Source: Monarcha castaneiventris obscurior (taxonomy: Eukaryota > Chordata > Aves > Passeriformes > Monarchidae). From it: a stretch of DNA of 64,000 nt. The notes below the pieces were generated by a model. The model ran no database searches and had not been told where the DNA came from. It was given only the letters and a program-made list of their open reading frames with translations. This document shows positions 39,700 to 51,580 of this stretch, in pieces; within the stretch, counting starts at the first letter, position 1, and each line of letters begins with the position of its first letter. The stretch is from NCBI GenBank assembly GCA_026261815.1, contig JAMPIT010000890.1:4804001-4868000 (forward strand). The letters are read 5' to 3'. The translations under genes were made by a program, and so were the position numbers.

Positions 39700-40115
39700 T
39701 GACACTTACCACAAGAAAGACATAGAAGACTGGAGCATATTCAGAGAAGAGCAACAAAGCAGGTGAAGGGTCTGGAGCACAGGTGTTATGACAAAAAGAT
39801 GAAAGAACTGGGGTGGATTAGCCTAAAGGAAAGGAGGCTCAGGGGAGACCTTATTGCTCTCTACAGCTATCCAAAAGGACATTGTGGAGAGGTGGATGTC
39901 ATTCTCTTTTCCCTGGTAGCAAGTGGTAAGACGAGAAGAAATGGCCTCAAGTTGCAGCAAGGGAGGTTTAGACTGGATACTCTGAAAAATTTCTTCATGA
40001 GAAAAGGTTTTCAAGCACGGAAATAGGCTGCTCTGGGAAATGGTTGAGTCACCATACCTGGAAGTGTTTAAAAGACACATAAATGTAGCTCTGAGAGACA
40101 GGAGCAGTGGACATG
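39700..40115 (+). mobile_element. CR1 LINE, 5' part of a copy split by an LTR
   Basis: A strong CR1 match: 'cagagaagagcaacaaagc', 'ggtgaagggtctggagcaca', 'ggaggctcaggggagacctt', 'tgctctctaca', 'aatggcctcaagttgc', 'ggaggtttagactggata', 'aatttcttcatg', 'gtttaaaagacacataaatg'. It covers the end of the reverse-transcriptase ORF region and the 3' UTR, with the frame disrupted. It breaks off at 40115 inside the 3' UTR and resumes at 40658 after a solo LTR. The left boundary is accurate to about 15 bp. Confidence 0.96.
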
Positions 40116-40657
40116 TGTCGTGTTCAAGCCCAGCTGGAAATCAAGCACCATGTGGCAACTCACTCTTTCCCCCCCTGCTCTGATGGAACTGGGAGGACAA
40201 TCAAAGTAAAACCCATAGATTGAGATAAGAACAATTTAATAGTTGAAAATAAAGTAAAGTACAGAAGTAATGGTAAATAATAATGATAATAAAAGGGAAA
40301 AACAAGTGATGCACAATGCAATTGATCACCACCCACTGACTGATGCCAGACTGCCCTTCCCCAGCCTAGATCAGCCACTCTTCTGGGTAGCTCCCCCCAG
40401 TTTATGTACACAGCATGATATTTCATGGTGTGGAACATCCCTTTGGTCAGTTTGGGTCACCTGTCTTGGATGGGATCCATCCCAGTTTCTCTTGCAAACC
40501 TCCTCACAGGCAGAGCATGAGACAAGGGGGGAAAATGTCCTTGACTTAGAGTAAACACAACTTAGTAAAAACCCAAAACTTCAATGCGTTATCAACACCA
40601 TTCTCATTCCAAATCTCCTGAGAAGAAATTAACTCCACCCCTGCTGACATCAGGACA
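40116..40657 (-). mobile_element. Solo LTR of an avian endogenous retrovirus, nested in CR1
   Basis: A 542-bp element begins TGTCGTG and ends CAGGACA, with TG...CA termini as in retroviral LTRs. It is flanked by 'acatg' (40111-40115) and 'gcatg' (40658-40662), a 5-bp target duplication with one change. Internal phrases match a solo LTR family very common in bird genomes: 'agcaccatgtggca', 'tgatgcacaatgcaattg', 'catcccagtttct', 'ccttgacttag', 'gaagaaattaactcca'. By family orientation the LTR reads on the minus strand: its degenerate TATA region (TATATAAA-like, here with substitutions) is at about 40401-40408 and an ATTAAA poly(A) signal at 40235-40240. The 5-bp duplication fits a class III (ERVL-like) element. 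No internal viral genes remain, so it is a product of LTR-LTR recombination. Confidence 0.93.
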
Positions 40658-40738
40658 GCATGGCACTGCCAGATTAACAGTTGGACTCGGTGACCTTAGA
40701 GGTCTTTTTCAGCCTTAATGATTTCATGATTCTATGAC
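40658..40738 (+). mobile_element. CR1 LINE, 3' part of the copy split by the LTR
   Basis: After the duplicated target bases the CR1 3' UTR resumes exactly where it stopped: 'ggcactgccagattaacagttggactcggtgacc', 'aggtctttttcagcctta', ending in the degenerate 'gatttcatgattctatgac' tail typical of the CR1 8-bp terminal repeat. Removing 40116-40657 plus one target copy restores a continuous CR1 end, which shows that the CR1 was in place before the LTR element arrived. Confidence 0.95.
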
Positions 40739-43700
40739 TGTCCTTTCCACATTTGTGTGCTTTCATGGGTTGGAACTGAAATCAGTTCAAAACAGCCCTG
40801 CCAGAAAGGCACATGGCCCAAGTTGTGGCCCCATGTTAGCTCAGCAAGGGATGCAAAACTAATCCACTATATCTTGCTGTCTGGTTTCCTGGGATTGTGC
40901 TATTTGTCAGTGCTAATTACAAAGATGGCAATGCTAAATTCATTGGGAGATAAGAGAGGCAGATGGCATATTCATTTATTAAAAAACCACTGACTCCTTC
41001 TATTTTTTGTAGCTCTTTGTGCTTTCATTAGGATTTACATTTTAAATTATACATGATCCAATAAACCAGCATGGCACCTCATTATCAAGGATGTATCTTC
41101 AAGTCTCTACCTGAAGGGACAGTTGAGGATTTTTTCTGCTTCATATCCCTTGGTTTAAGAACCTGCTGGCTTGCTTTATCTCAGTTTACTTCAAAGTTTC
41201 CAGTTGTGTCAATGCAAACTTGGCAACTTGGCAAAACGCAAATTCAAAACTTTCAGCTGATTCCAAACAGTATGCAGGGAAGATGTGGTTTTACAAAGCT
41301 CTGGCTTGCTCAATGGGAGTGTTTAATTAGCCATTAACCAAATATGTCCTTTTGGTGCCTAGGACCAGAAAGGAGGGGAGGGCAAACAAAGCCTTGTAGG
41401 CTTACAGCTTATTCTGGAAATCAGTGGAAACAATTTAGTTTTTTTCTTAGGTGCGATAACTTTAGTTATGACTCAGATATGAGATGCTGAGACCCATAGG
41501 GGAGGGTGGGACTGTACATGTTCTCTGTGAAGATCAGGTGCAGGGCAATAATTAAGGCATAATCAGAGTATCTTCCTGCTGCTTTTCAATCACCATTCAG
41601 CTAATAATGACTTTATAGATTAAATACCAAGTTGCAGCTATGTTAGGCAAGTGCAACATAAAAGCAAGACTGATGTTTAAAGAAATTAGGTAAACAGTCA
41701 ATGAAGCATAGCATCTCATTCATATTAATCTCCAGCAGAGACCTGGTTGTTCCAGTCAATGATTCAATCATTTGCTTGCCTAAGTATTTTACTTCCCTCT
41801 GTGCATTCTCCATTACATTCTTCCTTTCAGAATTCACCTCCTTCCTCTCAGGTGTTCCCAAGGTTAAACACCCAGCCTTCACCCCCTCTTCTTCATGGTA
41901 ATTTCTGAAGGAAAGGGGCTAAGGGGAAAAAAAAAAAAGAAAACACCAACTAGAAAACTGCTAGAAATATACACATATATGTGCACACATATGCACACAT
42001 TTATATTAAAAATTATCTGCAATTAGCCATTAACCTCCACTATCTCTGTGTGGCAGAGCTACATCACTCATAGAGGTTGGCAGCATGGTAAAATGTTTCT
42101 GTTTTTAAAGACTGTTTGATGATTATTCTTGCTGCAGAACTCCACAGCAGACTGGGCTGCACTGCTGGGAAAGCAGCTGGAAAATCAAGCATGGTGAAAG
42201 ATGGGCAGGCACAGGCCCCCACCACTGCCCCATTTGTCCTTGCACGGGCTATGTAGGATAATGGGGAGCAGCTCAGAGTGCAGGGCAAGTCTGCATTTGC
42301 ACATCTCACGTGCACTAGCCCTTGCTAAATGCTGCTCTAATCTAACAGCATGAAAATAGACAACTACCAAAATTGGGCTGATGATTGATTGGCATGTTCC
42401 TTGCTTCTCTTGTCATTTTCCTTGTCTTATGTTTTCTTCAGTAAATGCACTTGGCAAACTTGGGCAGGATGTCTTCTTGTCAGTCAGCAGGACTGGGAGC
42501 AACAGCACAAGTATTTTAAAAGGATCACAATCCTTTGGGCAACTCAGAGACCAAACTATGGCTATGGAGGCTCAGTTCTGAGGCAGCTGCTGTTAAGGAG
42601 CACATCACTTTCAGCCAGTCTGTACTGCCAATAAGGCTCTGTAATTATGACTCCACACCTGACTGAGCAGTGGAAACATAAGAAGTATTAACTGGTCTTA
42701 GCTGTGAACCCCTTTCTTTTGCTGGTTTAGATATTTGGTTTGTGTCTTGGAACTCCTGGCTGCATGAATATTTTAACTACAGTCAGAGGATTAGGAAGAT
42801 TGGTAACACTCGAAATAGATGTTATTGAAATGTGAGTGGTTTGAGAAGAATCAGGAATTGTAAGAAAAGATTCACTCTTTCTGCCATCCTCCTTTTCGGT
42901 ATCAGTCTTCTTGTATGTGAATTGTACCAATGAGGATTTTTTTTTTTTTTTTTTTTGCAAAGAGGAAAGAAATTACACATAAGCAGAAGAAAGAATGGCA
43001 TTAAATTAGCAAAGATAAAATATTAATTATGTGAAAATGCAAAGCAGGGAGAAAAATCAATTGTGAGGAAACAGCATAAGAAAAGAACCTCTTAGCCTCG
43101 TCAGATGCTTTGTGGCACAAAGCCTTCAATCAGAAATGTGCTGATACTAAATTATCCCTGGATCTGATCTAGCTCTAATAATTGAAAACTCCCACTGCTG
43201 GAACAAAACCAGTTTGCTGAATGAACACTAATTTCTCAGACTGGATATTAAGTAGACAAAGCTGTTGCATGCATCCAATCAGATTTGTATTTTTATTCCA
43301 TGACACACTACATCCTACACTGTGTTGTGATTTAAAATTATCACAGCCTGCCCTGTGACATGCGTCAGTGAGAGTTACATTTTCTTTAGCACTTTCTGTC
43401 TTCACAGCTGTGATTATAAATTCTGAAAGCAGATTTTCAGAAAGATATATTAGAAAAGGTGTACAGATTAAATCATTTGTTTATTTAGTATCTTATTCAC
43501 ACTTTTGGCCCCTAGATTTTGTAGTTGTGTCTGTCAGATAGCTCAGTATGATTTTGAAAATAAGGCTTGCCTGTGAAGAGCACTCTTTACTCTTTCTCTT
43601 CTCCTCTTGTTTGTGTGGGTTCCCACATCTCTGAAAAAAAATGATTGCACTCTACTAACTGTGGCACCAAGCCATCTGACCTGACTTTTTCTCTTTTTTT

Positions 43701-44666
43701 TCCCAAAAGTAGAAATGTACTCAATTTGAGAGACAAACTGTGAGTTTTGCTTGTAAAAAAATATGAAAAGGGAGTAGAAATAAATTAAAAACTTGCTCAG
43801 TGTAAAAAACATTTAAAATTCATTAAATTTTTTATCTACAGTGACTCTACTAAAATGTTAAAATTTCAGTAAATAATTATTACTTCAGGGGGAATTGGTG
43901 TTTATCCTTTTTCTCCCCAACAATTTGTTTTAAACTTTTCTGTAATCACTTTGCTTATTCCTTTGGAGGGCTTACCAACAGCTCTTGTTGCCCACTGTAG
44001 TCACTGACAATTGTCCAGCATCACCACCTGGAGCTGGATTTATCCTTTGTGTCCTGATTCAGGGCAATAAATATGCACACATATCAGTACAGATCAGCTT
44101 TAAGGTGATAACTCTTAGCATGTAGTTATGTGCATATCTGACACTGGCTTTCCTGGTTGGATTACAATTTGAGGAATGTATTTCAATGAATAAACATTCT
44201 TTATTCAATGAAATGTGAATCTACACTGGAGAGCAGTCAGGAAAACAGGGCATCAAGAATTACTGCAGCTGAGCAAAAGTTTAGTGCTCTAGCTCAGTAC
44301 TAAAGTGTCAAGTCTCCTCCATCAGGAAAATTTCTTCAGTGCCATATTTCTGATTAGTTGGTGTTTTGAGGGAGTTATACACTTGCTACTAATCCTGCAA
44401 ATATGAGTGGTTGGATCTGGGGCTTTATTTCACAGCGTAGCAAGGAGTTCTCATTTGAACATCCCTTAGAAATAAAGGTATTTTCTTCTAAGAAATTTTA
44501 TACAATAGCTTGATGGACCAAAAAAAAAAAACCTCTCTCTCCATGAACCAAAAAGACCTGCTCTGCAACTGCAGTGAGGGAAAGTCCATACAGGGTCTGC
44601 CCAATGCTGCACAAAAGCAGAGCTCCCAGCATCTGAAAGGATGTAAAGTTTTCGTGCTGTATACAC
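40739..44666. other. Unique non-coding sequence
   Basis: No gene or RNA recognised. It holds an A tract (about 41927-41938), a TA/TG/CA-alternating stretch at 41968-42000 with Z-DNA potential, a 20-base T tract (42937-42956) and an A tract near 44520-44531. Open frames are short and unremarkable. Confidence 0.62.
42937..42956 (+). repeat. Poly-T tract
   Basis: Twenty consecutive T. Read on the minus strand it is an A tract, but no retroposed gene or SINE body is visible next to it. Probably slippage-generated. Confidence 0.9.
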
Positions 44667-44707
44667 CTATCTATCTGTCTGTCTGTCTATCATCTATCTG
44701 TCTGCAC

Positions 44708-44754
<47 letters not shown>

Positions 44755-44760
44755 CATCTA
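44667..44760 (+). repeat. (TATC)n tetranucleotide microsatellite
   Basis: A compound CTAT/CTGT/TATC repeat with eleven uninterrupted TATC units at 44711-44754. Uninterrupted tracts of this length usually vary in length between individuals. The array lies about 85 bp from the 3' end of the neighbouring minus-strand CR1. Confidence 0.96.
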
Positions 44761-44845
44761 TTTTATTAAAAGAGCTCTTTTATTAAGCCAGATGCTGTTA
44801 GGCCTTTCTTACTGAGATCCAGGAAGAATCATTATCATCCTCATA

Positions 44846-45575
44846 ATGGAACCATCACAGGGAGTGGTTTGGGTTAGAAGGGACCTTCAAAGACCATGTA
44901 GCTCATAGACCCACAGTCATGCACAGGGACATTAGACCAGGTTTCTCAAAGCCCCATCCAACAAGACCATGAACATTGCCAGGAATGGGTCTTCCCCAAG
45001 TTCTCTGCTGTGGAGATGTGTTCCGGTGTCTCACTAGTCTCGTAGTGAAGAATTTCTTCTTTATGTCTAACCTAAACCTACCCTATTTCCTCATCCTATG
45101 TTACCCCTCATCCTATTGCTACAATCCCTGATAAGGAAATCCTCCCCACTTTTCTTCAAGTCCCCCCACTAGGTACTGAAAGGTCGATGTAAGGCTTCAC
45201 AGAGCCTTCTTTTCTCTAGGCTAAACAATCCCAACACTCAGAGTGTCCTTACAAGGGAGGTGCTGCAGGCCCCTGATCATGATCATGGCCCTCCTCTGGA
45301 CCTGCTAACAGGTTTATGAATTTCCTGCGCTCGAACCCCAGCACCGTTCACAGTGCTCCAGCTGGGGTCCCACGAGAGCAGAGTCAAGGGAGGGAATCAC
45401 CTCTGTCATCCTGATGGCCACAGAAGACAATTGGCTTTCGGGGCTGTGAGTGCACAGTGCCAGCTCATCTTAATTTTTTACCCACCCATACCCCTAAGCC
45501 TTTCTCCACAGGGCTGCTGTCAATCACCCATTGCCCAGCCTGTTTGGGATTGCACTGTTAGTCTCTCTCTCACCC
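44846..45575 (-). mobile_element. CR1 LINE, about 730-bp 3' fragment
   Basis: The longest CR1 copy in the window, on the minus strand. Plus-strand marker phrases in reverse order of the element are 'gtttgggttagaagggacctt', 'cctaaacctaccc', 'tctaggctaaacaatccc', 'cctcctctggacctgct', 'gtgctccagctggggtc', 'tttctccacagggctgctgtcaat' and 'ttgcccagcctgt'. It reaches well into the reverse-transcriptase-coding portion but contains stops and frameshifts and cannot encode the protein. It is 5'-truncated near 45575. Confidence 0.95.
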
Positions 45576-48500
45576 TCACTCCCACCAGCACAGAGCAATC
45601 GTCCTCAGGGAAGTTCTGCTGAAAGCATAACAAACACTCCTTCATGCTTTCTGGCACACGGCAGAGCCAAAATAAAATTTAATTATAAAATATAGTTTTA
45701 AAGTTAAATGTTACTTGCTACTAAACTTTTATTTCAGCTTTGATAAGCACAGCTTTCCTTAAATGCTCAAAGGAACGATTTATGACTACAAAGGCATCTT
45801 TCTGAAGTGGCATTTCTTCACCTCCTCTGCAAGAAAAGGTAGTTTAAAATAAATACAGGGCATAAAAATTATACAATCCACTAGTTTTTCTGCTTAAAAA
45901 GCATGACTCTGTGGATGGGAAATGGAAGTTCAGGGAAGAGAGGGTTGTCAACATCTTTTTGGCAGAAGGCTTTTGCGAAGGAAACTCTGTCTGTGGTGTG
46001 TCTAATGTGGTTGACAGGTTCAAAAAGCCCTGTCCACTTGATGTTCTCCCAGCCTGTACATGGAGGCCACTCTGGGCCTGACCAGGGCTAAACCAAGGTG
46101 CAAAATGCAAAATACAAAATATATTTCCAATTCCACCTGCCATCTGCACCTGGAGAACTAGAGAGTTTGCACAGAGATTAAGTCTGGTCTTTACAACAGA
46201 TTTAAAATTATCCCCAGGACGTGATGTAGCTGTGGCTGAATGTCAGTTGCTCATGCAACTGGAAATCTTTCCTACTAAAGGGAGATGCATGGAGAAGGCA
46301 GAGCACAAAAGGCAGAATATGCACACAGAGCAATCAGCAGTGACAGTTGTGAACCCGTGCCTAAAATCTAGACTCTAATTATACCTTTGCTGCAGTCTTG
46401 AGTGCAATGACAATTGTGTTAATGAGGGTCAGCACTCATGAAGTTACATAACAACCCTTATGCCGTGCCCTACATCAGCTGTAGGGTCTTAGAAAAGCCT
46501 CAGACCCCTTAGCTCCAGGCTACTGAGTACCCCAGTGAGGGCTCAGTTTGTAGCAAAAGCCACAGAGCGGTTTGTATGGGGATACTGAGGCTGGAATTGA
46601 ACTGAAATGGAGGAACAGCAGCAGGGTATCAAACAAAATTGAGCCGTTAACATTTCATCATTTTTGCCTTTTCTGCTCAATAGACCAAATCTGCTCCATT
46701 TGTATTTCTGCTGAAGCCTCATTGCTGGATGAAATGCAAATAATTACCTCTGCAATGAAAGTAACTTGGCTATTTCATTCCATACCTTGGGGGACATGTT
46801 GAGGAAAGGGATAGTACTGCATAATGAGCTTCTCCTGTGGTGCCAGGGGAGAAGGAGTATTCAGAGCTTGAGATGGTACTGGATGGCTCAGGCTGAGAAC
46901 AGATGCATGCCTCCAGGGCTTGCCAAGCTGGAAACTGTCCTCCTCCTTTATCATGGTTCAATCTCCCACATATGTAACACGCCAAGGCTGCCTCAGTTTT
47001 ATGTTTGCCAGTTGGGAGAGGTGAGGCCACAATTCTCTTTCAGTCTGTGAAGCCCGATAAAAAGGTGTTTTACTTTGACTGACAGGATGCTAATAGCACA
47101 ATCTCCCAGCACAACTGCCATTACAATTTGGTCTGTCGAAAATACAGTTCTTGTAATTCTGAGCAAACACTGCCCTGTTTACTGCTCTGTTAAATGCAGA
47201 GCTTCAAGTGACCAGACAGTGGGAATGTTTGATAACCCTGGCTACTGTAGAGCTTGCCAAAACAAGGGGCTGGTGAAATGGATCCACCCAGGCTGGAAGT
47301 TTTGAGAGATGTTCAACCTCTAATGTTCTGTTATGTCTTCAGAGCAGCTGCTTTGGCTTTACCCTGACCTCCATCGTGCTCTTCTGCCTGCTCCATGAGG
47401 ACATTAAGAGAAGAAGTGGTGGGTGGAAAATTGCCTAACATTAGCTTGTGTGAAAGTGACCCACGTAGATTTTATTCTCATTAATTCAAGCTGGACTTGG
47501 TGGGATTTGTTAGGTAAGGGTTTATTCCATGGCACCGTATGGAAGGTAGCCACGATACTGAGTGAAGTGGCAGCACCAGCTAAGCTGCAGCAGCCACTGT
47601 AGCAGAGTTACTGCCACACTCCTGGGCCGCTCTGTAATATGGGGGTGGCACCATCTGTGAGACAGAGCCTGCAGCTGGGAATGTTGGGTGACATTCCTTG
47701 TGAGGAAACAGCTAAGCAGGAGTCTGGATGGCTTTGTTCCTAGCAAGCTCCTCATGCTCCACAGCTGTAGCTCCAAGATGGCCCTGTCTGACTCTCTCAT
47801 TCCAGAAATCTCCATGTTCTCAGAGTTTGAGGAGACAGCCCTGCTGCAAGATTCCCCTGTCAACAAACCTCTGTTCCTCATCACAAAATGTGTCAGCAGA
47901 GCCACAAGTGTTGATTGCTTCAGCTAAAAATAAGCCATTTTGAAGACACAAAGCCACTGCAAGGAAAAAATTATCTTCATCCGATGTCTGTAAAGATTTT
48001 AAGAGAAAATAGTTCACTAATTTTTTTCTCTCCTATGAGCCAGAATTCAAGCAAGTTAAGCTTAATAAAATTTTGAAAAAGATCGTTTGTATACTCCTTC
48101 TCACTTGACTCCTTTGAACACAAGGTCCTTCATATCTTACATGCAGCATTCATTGTCAGCATTCATTTCTCTCCTTAAACATTTGAGCTATTACTGCCCA
48201 TCTATTTCTAGACACTATTTCTCTAGCATGACCTTTGATGTCATGAAACCTAGCTATGGGAAAATAAGGAAACAAATCTCTGCCCCACAGCAATAAAAAC
48301 AAACTCAAATACCATTTTTTAAATATTAATTTTCACATTTCCAACAAACTATACTGTTCATATCTCAGGATCTGTTAGGCCAGAAGAAGATCAGAATATA
48401 TTGCCATATATTTCAGGAAAAATGGTTCTTGCTAGGTTAATATTTTTAATGAAATACAAATATAGCTAATTGGGAATTAATTTTTATAAATTCAGAAAAG

Positions 48501-49393
48501 ATAAGATTTAGGAAAACAATCAAACCTTAGTGCCCTGTCTGATGAAGACTACACAGAATTGCTGATGTTCTGACATCAACTAGCTTGTCTGAAGAATAGA
48601 GTCCTCAGGAGAAAATCAATCTTCTTATTGATATCAGTCCAGTATTTAGTACAACAGGTTATTGTACTACAGTACAAATGCATGAATCAATTTATTACTA
48701 GTATAATTGTTATCATTATTTACATTATTATTATTATTACATGTATTGTGTAAAGCTATCTCAAGTGTCAAAAAATAGTAAAATGGAAATGCTTCATAAT
48801 TCCACTGTGAAAATCAGTGAAAGCTACAAAATGTTACTTTCTAATGACTTAGAATGTTTCAGGTCATATTCAAAAAACAAAGCTTGATGACTGTCCTTGG
48901 GATGAATGCCCAGATTTCAAAAATACTTTTCAGTTTGAAACTTTCTTCTACACTGTGAAAATACCTTGGTCTTTAAGTATCTGTGAGCCCAAAATTGAAG
49001 AAAGAAACTGCTAGTCCTTCAGAGTGCCATGGGATAATGGTATGAATTGAGAACAATAATGTGTGGTGAACTGAAAGGTTTTGTCTTGTCAGGACACAGC
49101 CTCATATTTCTTCATTCTTCCTGCAACAAATAATGAATTTTTCTTTTTTGTAGTTTCAGAAAATTGTTTCCAGTGACAAAGGAGAAAAGAGACCAAACAG
49201 GAACTGCAACATACCCATTGTAAAATCAGCAATACAAAACCACCAGAGATCTGGACTAAACACGGTATTATTGTTGGCAAATAGGCCAAACATGGTAACA
49301 GTGATATCAACCAGCTGAGAATCATGCTTTGGTTCCAAACCAAGGGTCCTCTTTTCATGATCCATTATTACTATTCATGTCCCTGCCCTTGAT
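45576..49393. other. Unique non-coding sequence
   Basis: No gene recognised. The frame at 47522-47905 (minus, 127 codons) has no known domain. At 46640-46800 an AT-rich block contains an exact octamer ATGCAAAT (46734-46741) overlapping a TAATTA word, a pattern often seen in POU/homeodomain-bound enhancers. A short ATT tract lies at about 48723-48740. Confidence 0.6.
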
Positions 49394-49452
49394 AACTGGT
49401 TGGAACTAGATGATCTTTAAAGTTCCTTCCAACCCTAACCATTGTATGATTC
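49394..49452 (+). mobile_element. CR1 LINE, extreme 3' end
   Basis: Only the last 60 or so bases of a CR1 remain: 'ggttggaactagatgatcttt', 'agttccttccaaccctaacc' and an 'attgtatgattc' terminal repeat. The motif is highly characteristic despite the short length. Extreme 5' truncation is common for this LINE. Confidence 0.88.
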
Positions 49453-51517
49453 AAGAAGTCTGCACAGCTCAGTCGATTCTTTACAGGTGGGAGAAGCACT
49501 GTCCTGCGGGTGTTTACCACTGCTAAGGATTACCACCACATCTTTAAACACTCCTACAAGTGACAAAGATCCTGAACAGATCTATGAAAACCAAACTAGC
49601 TGTGTATCAGGATGCTCTTTTGTTGCTTATCAGATATGCTCCAGCATTTTTCCTTTGCAAGAAGAACTTCCCAGCTAGGAGCTGAATACTCTAATCACTG
49701 TCATAATTCATGAAAGTCACTTGCTTTGAAAATAATGAAAATGTTATCATAATTGTCAAAATGATGGTTCAGTAATCTAGGAATGCTTGTTATCTTGCCG
49801 GCTGTATGTTGTGGACCTGGTCCAAAACCCAGGAATATAAATGAGAGGCTTTTCATTGGCCTCAGCAAGTCTTGGATCAGGCCTTCCATTAAGATTGAGG
49901 AAGGAAACAGCCACTGCTCTAGTGCTGAGACAGGGTGCATGAACAAAGAACTAGTGCTAAGGTCAGTGAAGGGGTTCCTGGATGTAAGCTGTGGAGTACA
50001 GCAACATCCAAAATGGTCCATCGGCACAAGGCAAAGTTACTATTCCAGCTATTACTAACTGGGTTGCACAGACGTCTCTGCCATTCATTGGATGTGCATT
50101 CTGCTTTCTGGCAGCATTTTAAAGTTCCTTTAATAGAATATGAAACTAATCATGATGAATGATAAGCCAGATTTTATTATGTTCTGTTTAATTATAAAAA
50201 CATATCTACCTAGTTTTATAAAAAGCAGATTAGCTGAAATGCAATGTGTCTTCACTGAACAGCCATGGAAGGAATGAACTAAAGAGGAAAGGCGGTAAGC
50301 AAATCATCTAAGTCAGTGCAAAAAGATTTAGGTGCACCCTTTTTATTGTGCCCCGTAATAAAAATCCCCTCCCCTCAAATATCAGGTGGATGTACCTTTT
50401 ATAAATCTGAATCAGCCACTCATTTTTATACTGGGATTGGGTTTTATGACAGTATCTTAATCCAAGCATTTTCTGCACTGCTGTTCTGCTGATTTATGAC
50501 TGAACTGCTATTTATTTAGTGGGAAGGCATCCTATGAGGAAATGATTGTGTCCTACTCCAAAGGAATCAGCCGACAAATCCCACCAAAACCTTTTTTTTT
50601 GCAATTACTCAGTAACACTTATTAGGGAAATTAAAATTCATGAGAAGAGATTTTGATAACTGCTGAAGCAGCGGCTCACATTTCCAGATGGTCTGCACAA
50701 AAGTGACATCCTACACCCCTCGTGATAGTACGATGTGTTGGCAAGTGATCGTGGACGTTTGCTTATTTAATTAATAGAGGGTTGCACATCATTCAGCAAT
50801 AAAGCCTGTGTGCTCAGCTCCACCGAAAGTCATATGTGCCTTGAGTAAGGATTATGGAGGATTTAGGCTCTACTGTCAAAACCTGCATTCCTCAACACCG
50901 TATCAGCTGCCCTCTACCACAGCAAAATCCACAATTTTCAACTAAGGGAGCAAGGAACTTCTTCTGGCATCACCGGTGGATAAAAGTAGTGGCATACACT
51001 GCTACTTTTTAAAGCACAGGAGGGGATGGACCCCATTAAAAAGGGCAACAAAACCCGAAACCACCACCTGTGTGTTGGAACATGCATAATTCTGGGAAGA
51101 ACCATCAGAAAGAAAAATTCCTGTGCTTTGTTGCAGTACAGTCTCAAGGCCACTCCCTTTCAGGAGTGTTGTCTCCTTGGAAAAAAGCTTTTTGCCAGTG
51201 TTTCCACTAATGATCACTAGAGCAGTCAGCAAGCTGCCCATAAACACACACCCCTAGTGATTGGAATAGATTTACAGGCAACTCAGAAGAAAGGAGAAAA
51301 TGCAATAAATTCAGTTGCAGCGGGAGCAATACCTGTGTTGCTATGAGATAGTGAAGACAAACCTGAGTGCATGTGCAGCTTCCATCATAGCTGTATCAAC
51401 AGCATGTACTCCCACACCTATTTTTGCCTAATAGATACCTTCTGTTCTCTGTTCTTTTCTTGGGTCCCCTACTTCACTCACATTTAATGCAGAGTTAGCT
51501 TTTAGTGAGTTCTATAT
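49453..51517. other. Unique non-coding sequence
   Basis: No gene or RNA recognised. The block at about 50340-50640 is AT-rich with several TTTAT/TTATG words and few simple repeats, but there is nothing specific to annotate. Confidence 0.6.
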
Positions 51518-51580
51518 GCTGGGATTTTCAAAGTGACTTGAGGCTATTGACTTTCAATAGGATTTGGGTAGCTAATTGCC
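51518..51580 (+). repeat. Ancient palindromic repeat fragment
   Basis: The order 'gctgggattttcaaag', 'attgactttcaatagga', 'tttgggtagcta' follows a degenerate palindromic interspersed repeat widespread in turtles and crocodiles, in which 'gctgggattttcaaagg' flanks a core around 'attgactttcaatgggatttgggc'. Such elements behave like old non-autonomous DNA transposons. The assignment is from memory of those genomes. Confidence 0.6.

Noticed and set aside
39763..40026. 87-codon plus frame
   Set aside because: It falls entirely inside the CR1 LINE at 39.7 kb and is a remnant of its 3' region.
44510..44815. 101-codon plus frame with a repeated Y-L-S-I pattern
   Set aside because: The repeated residues are simply the translation of the TATC microsatellite.
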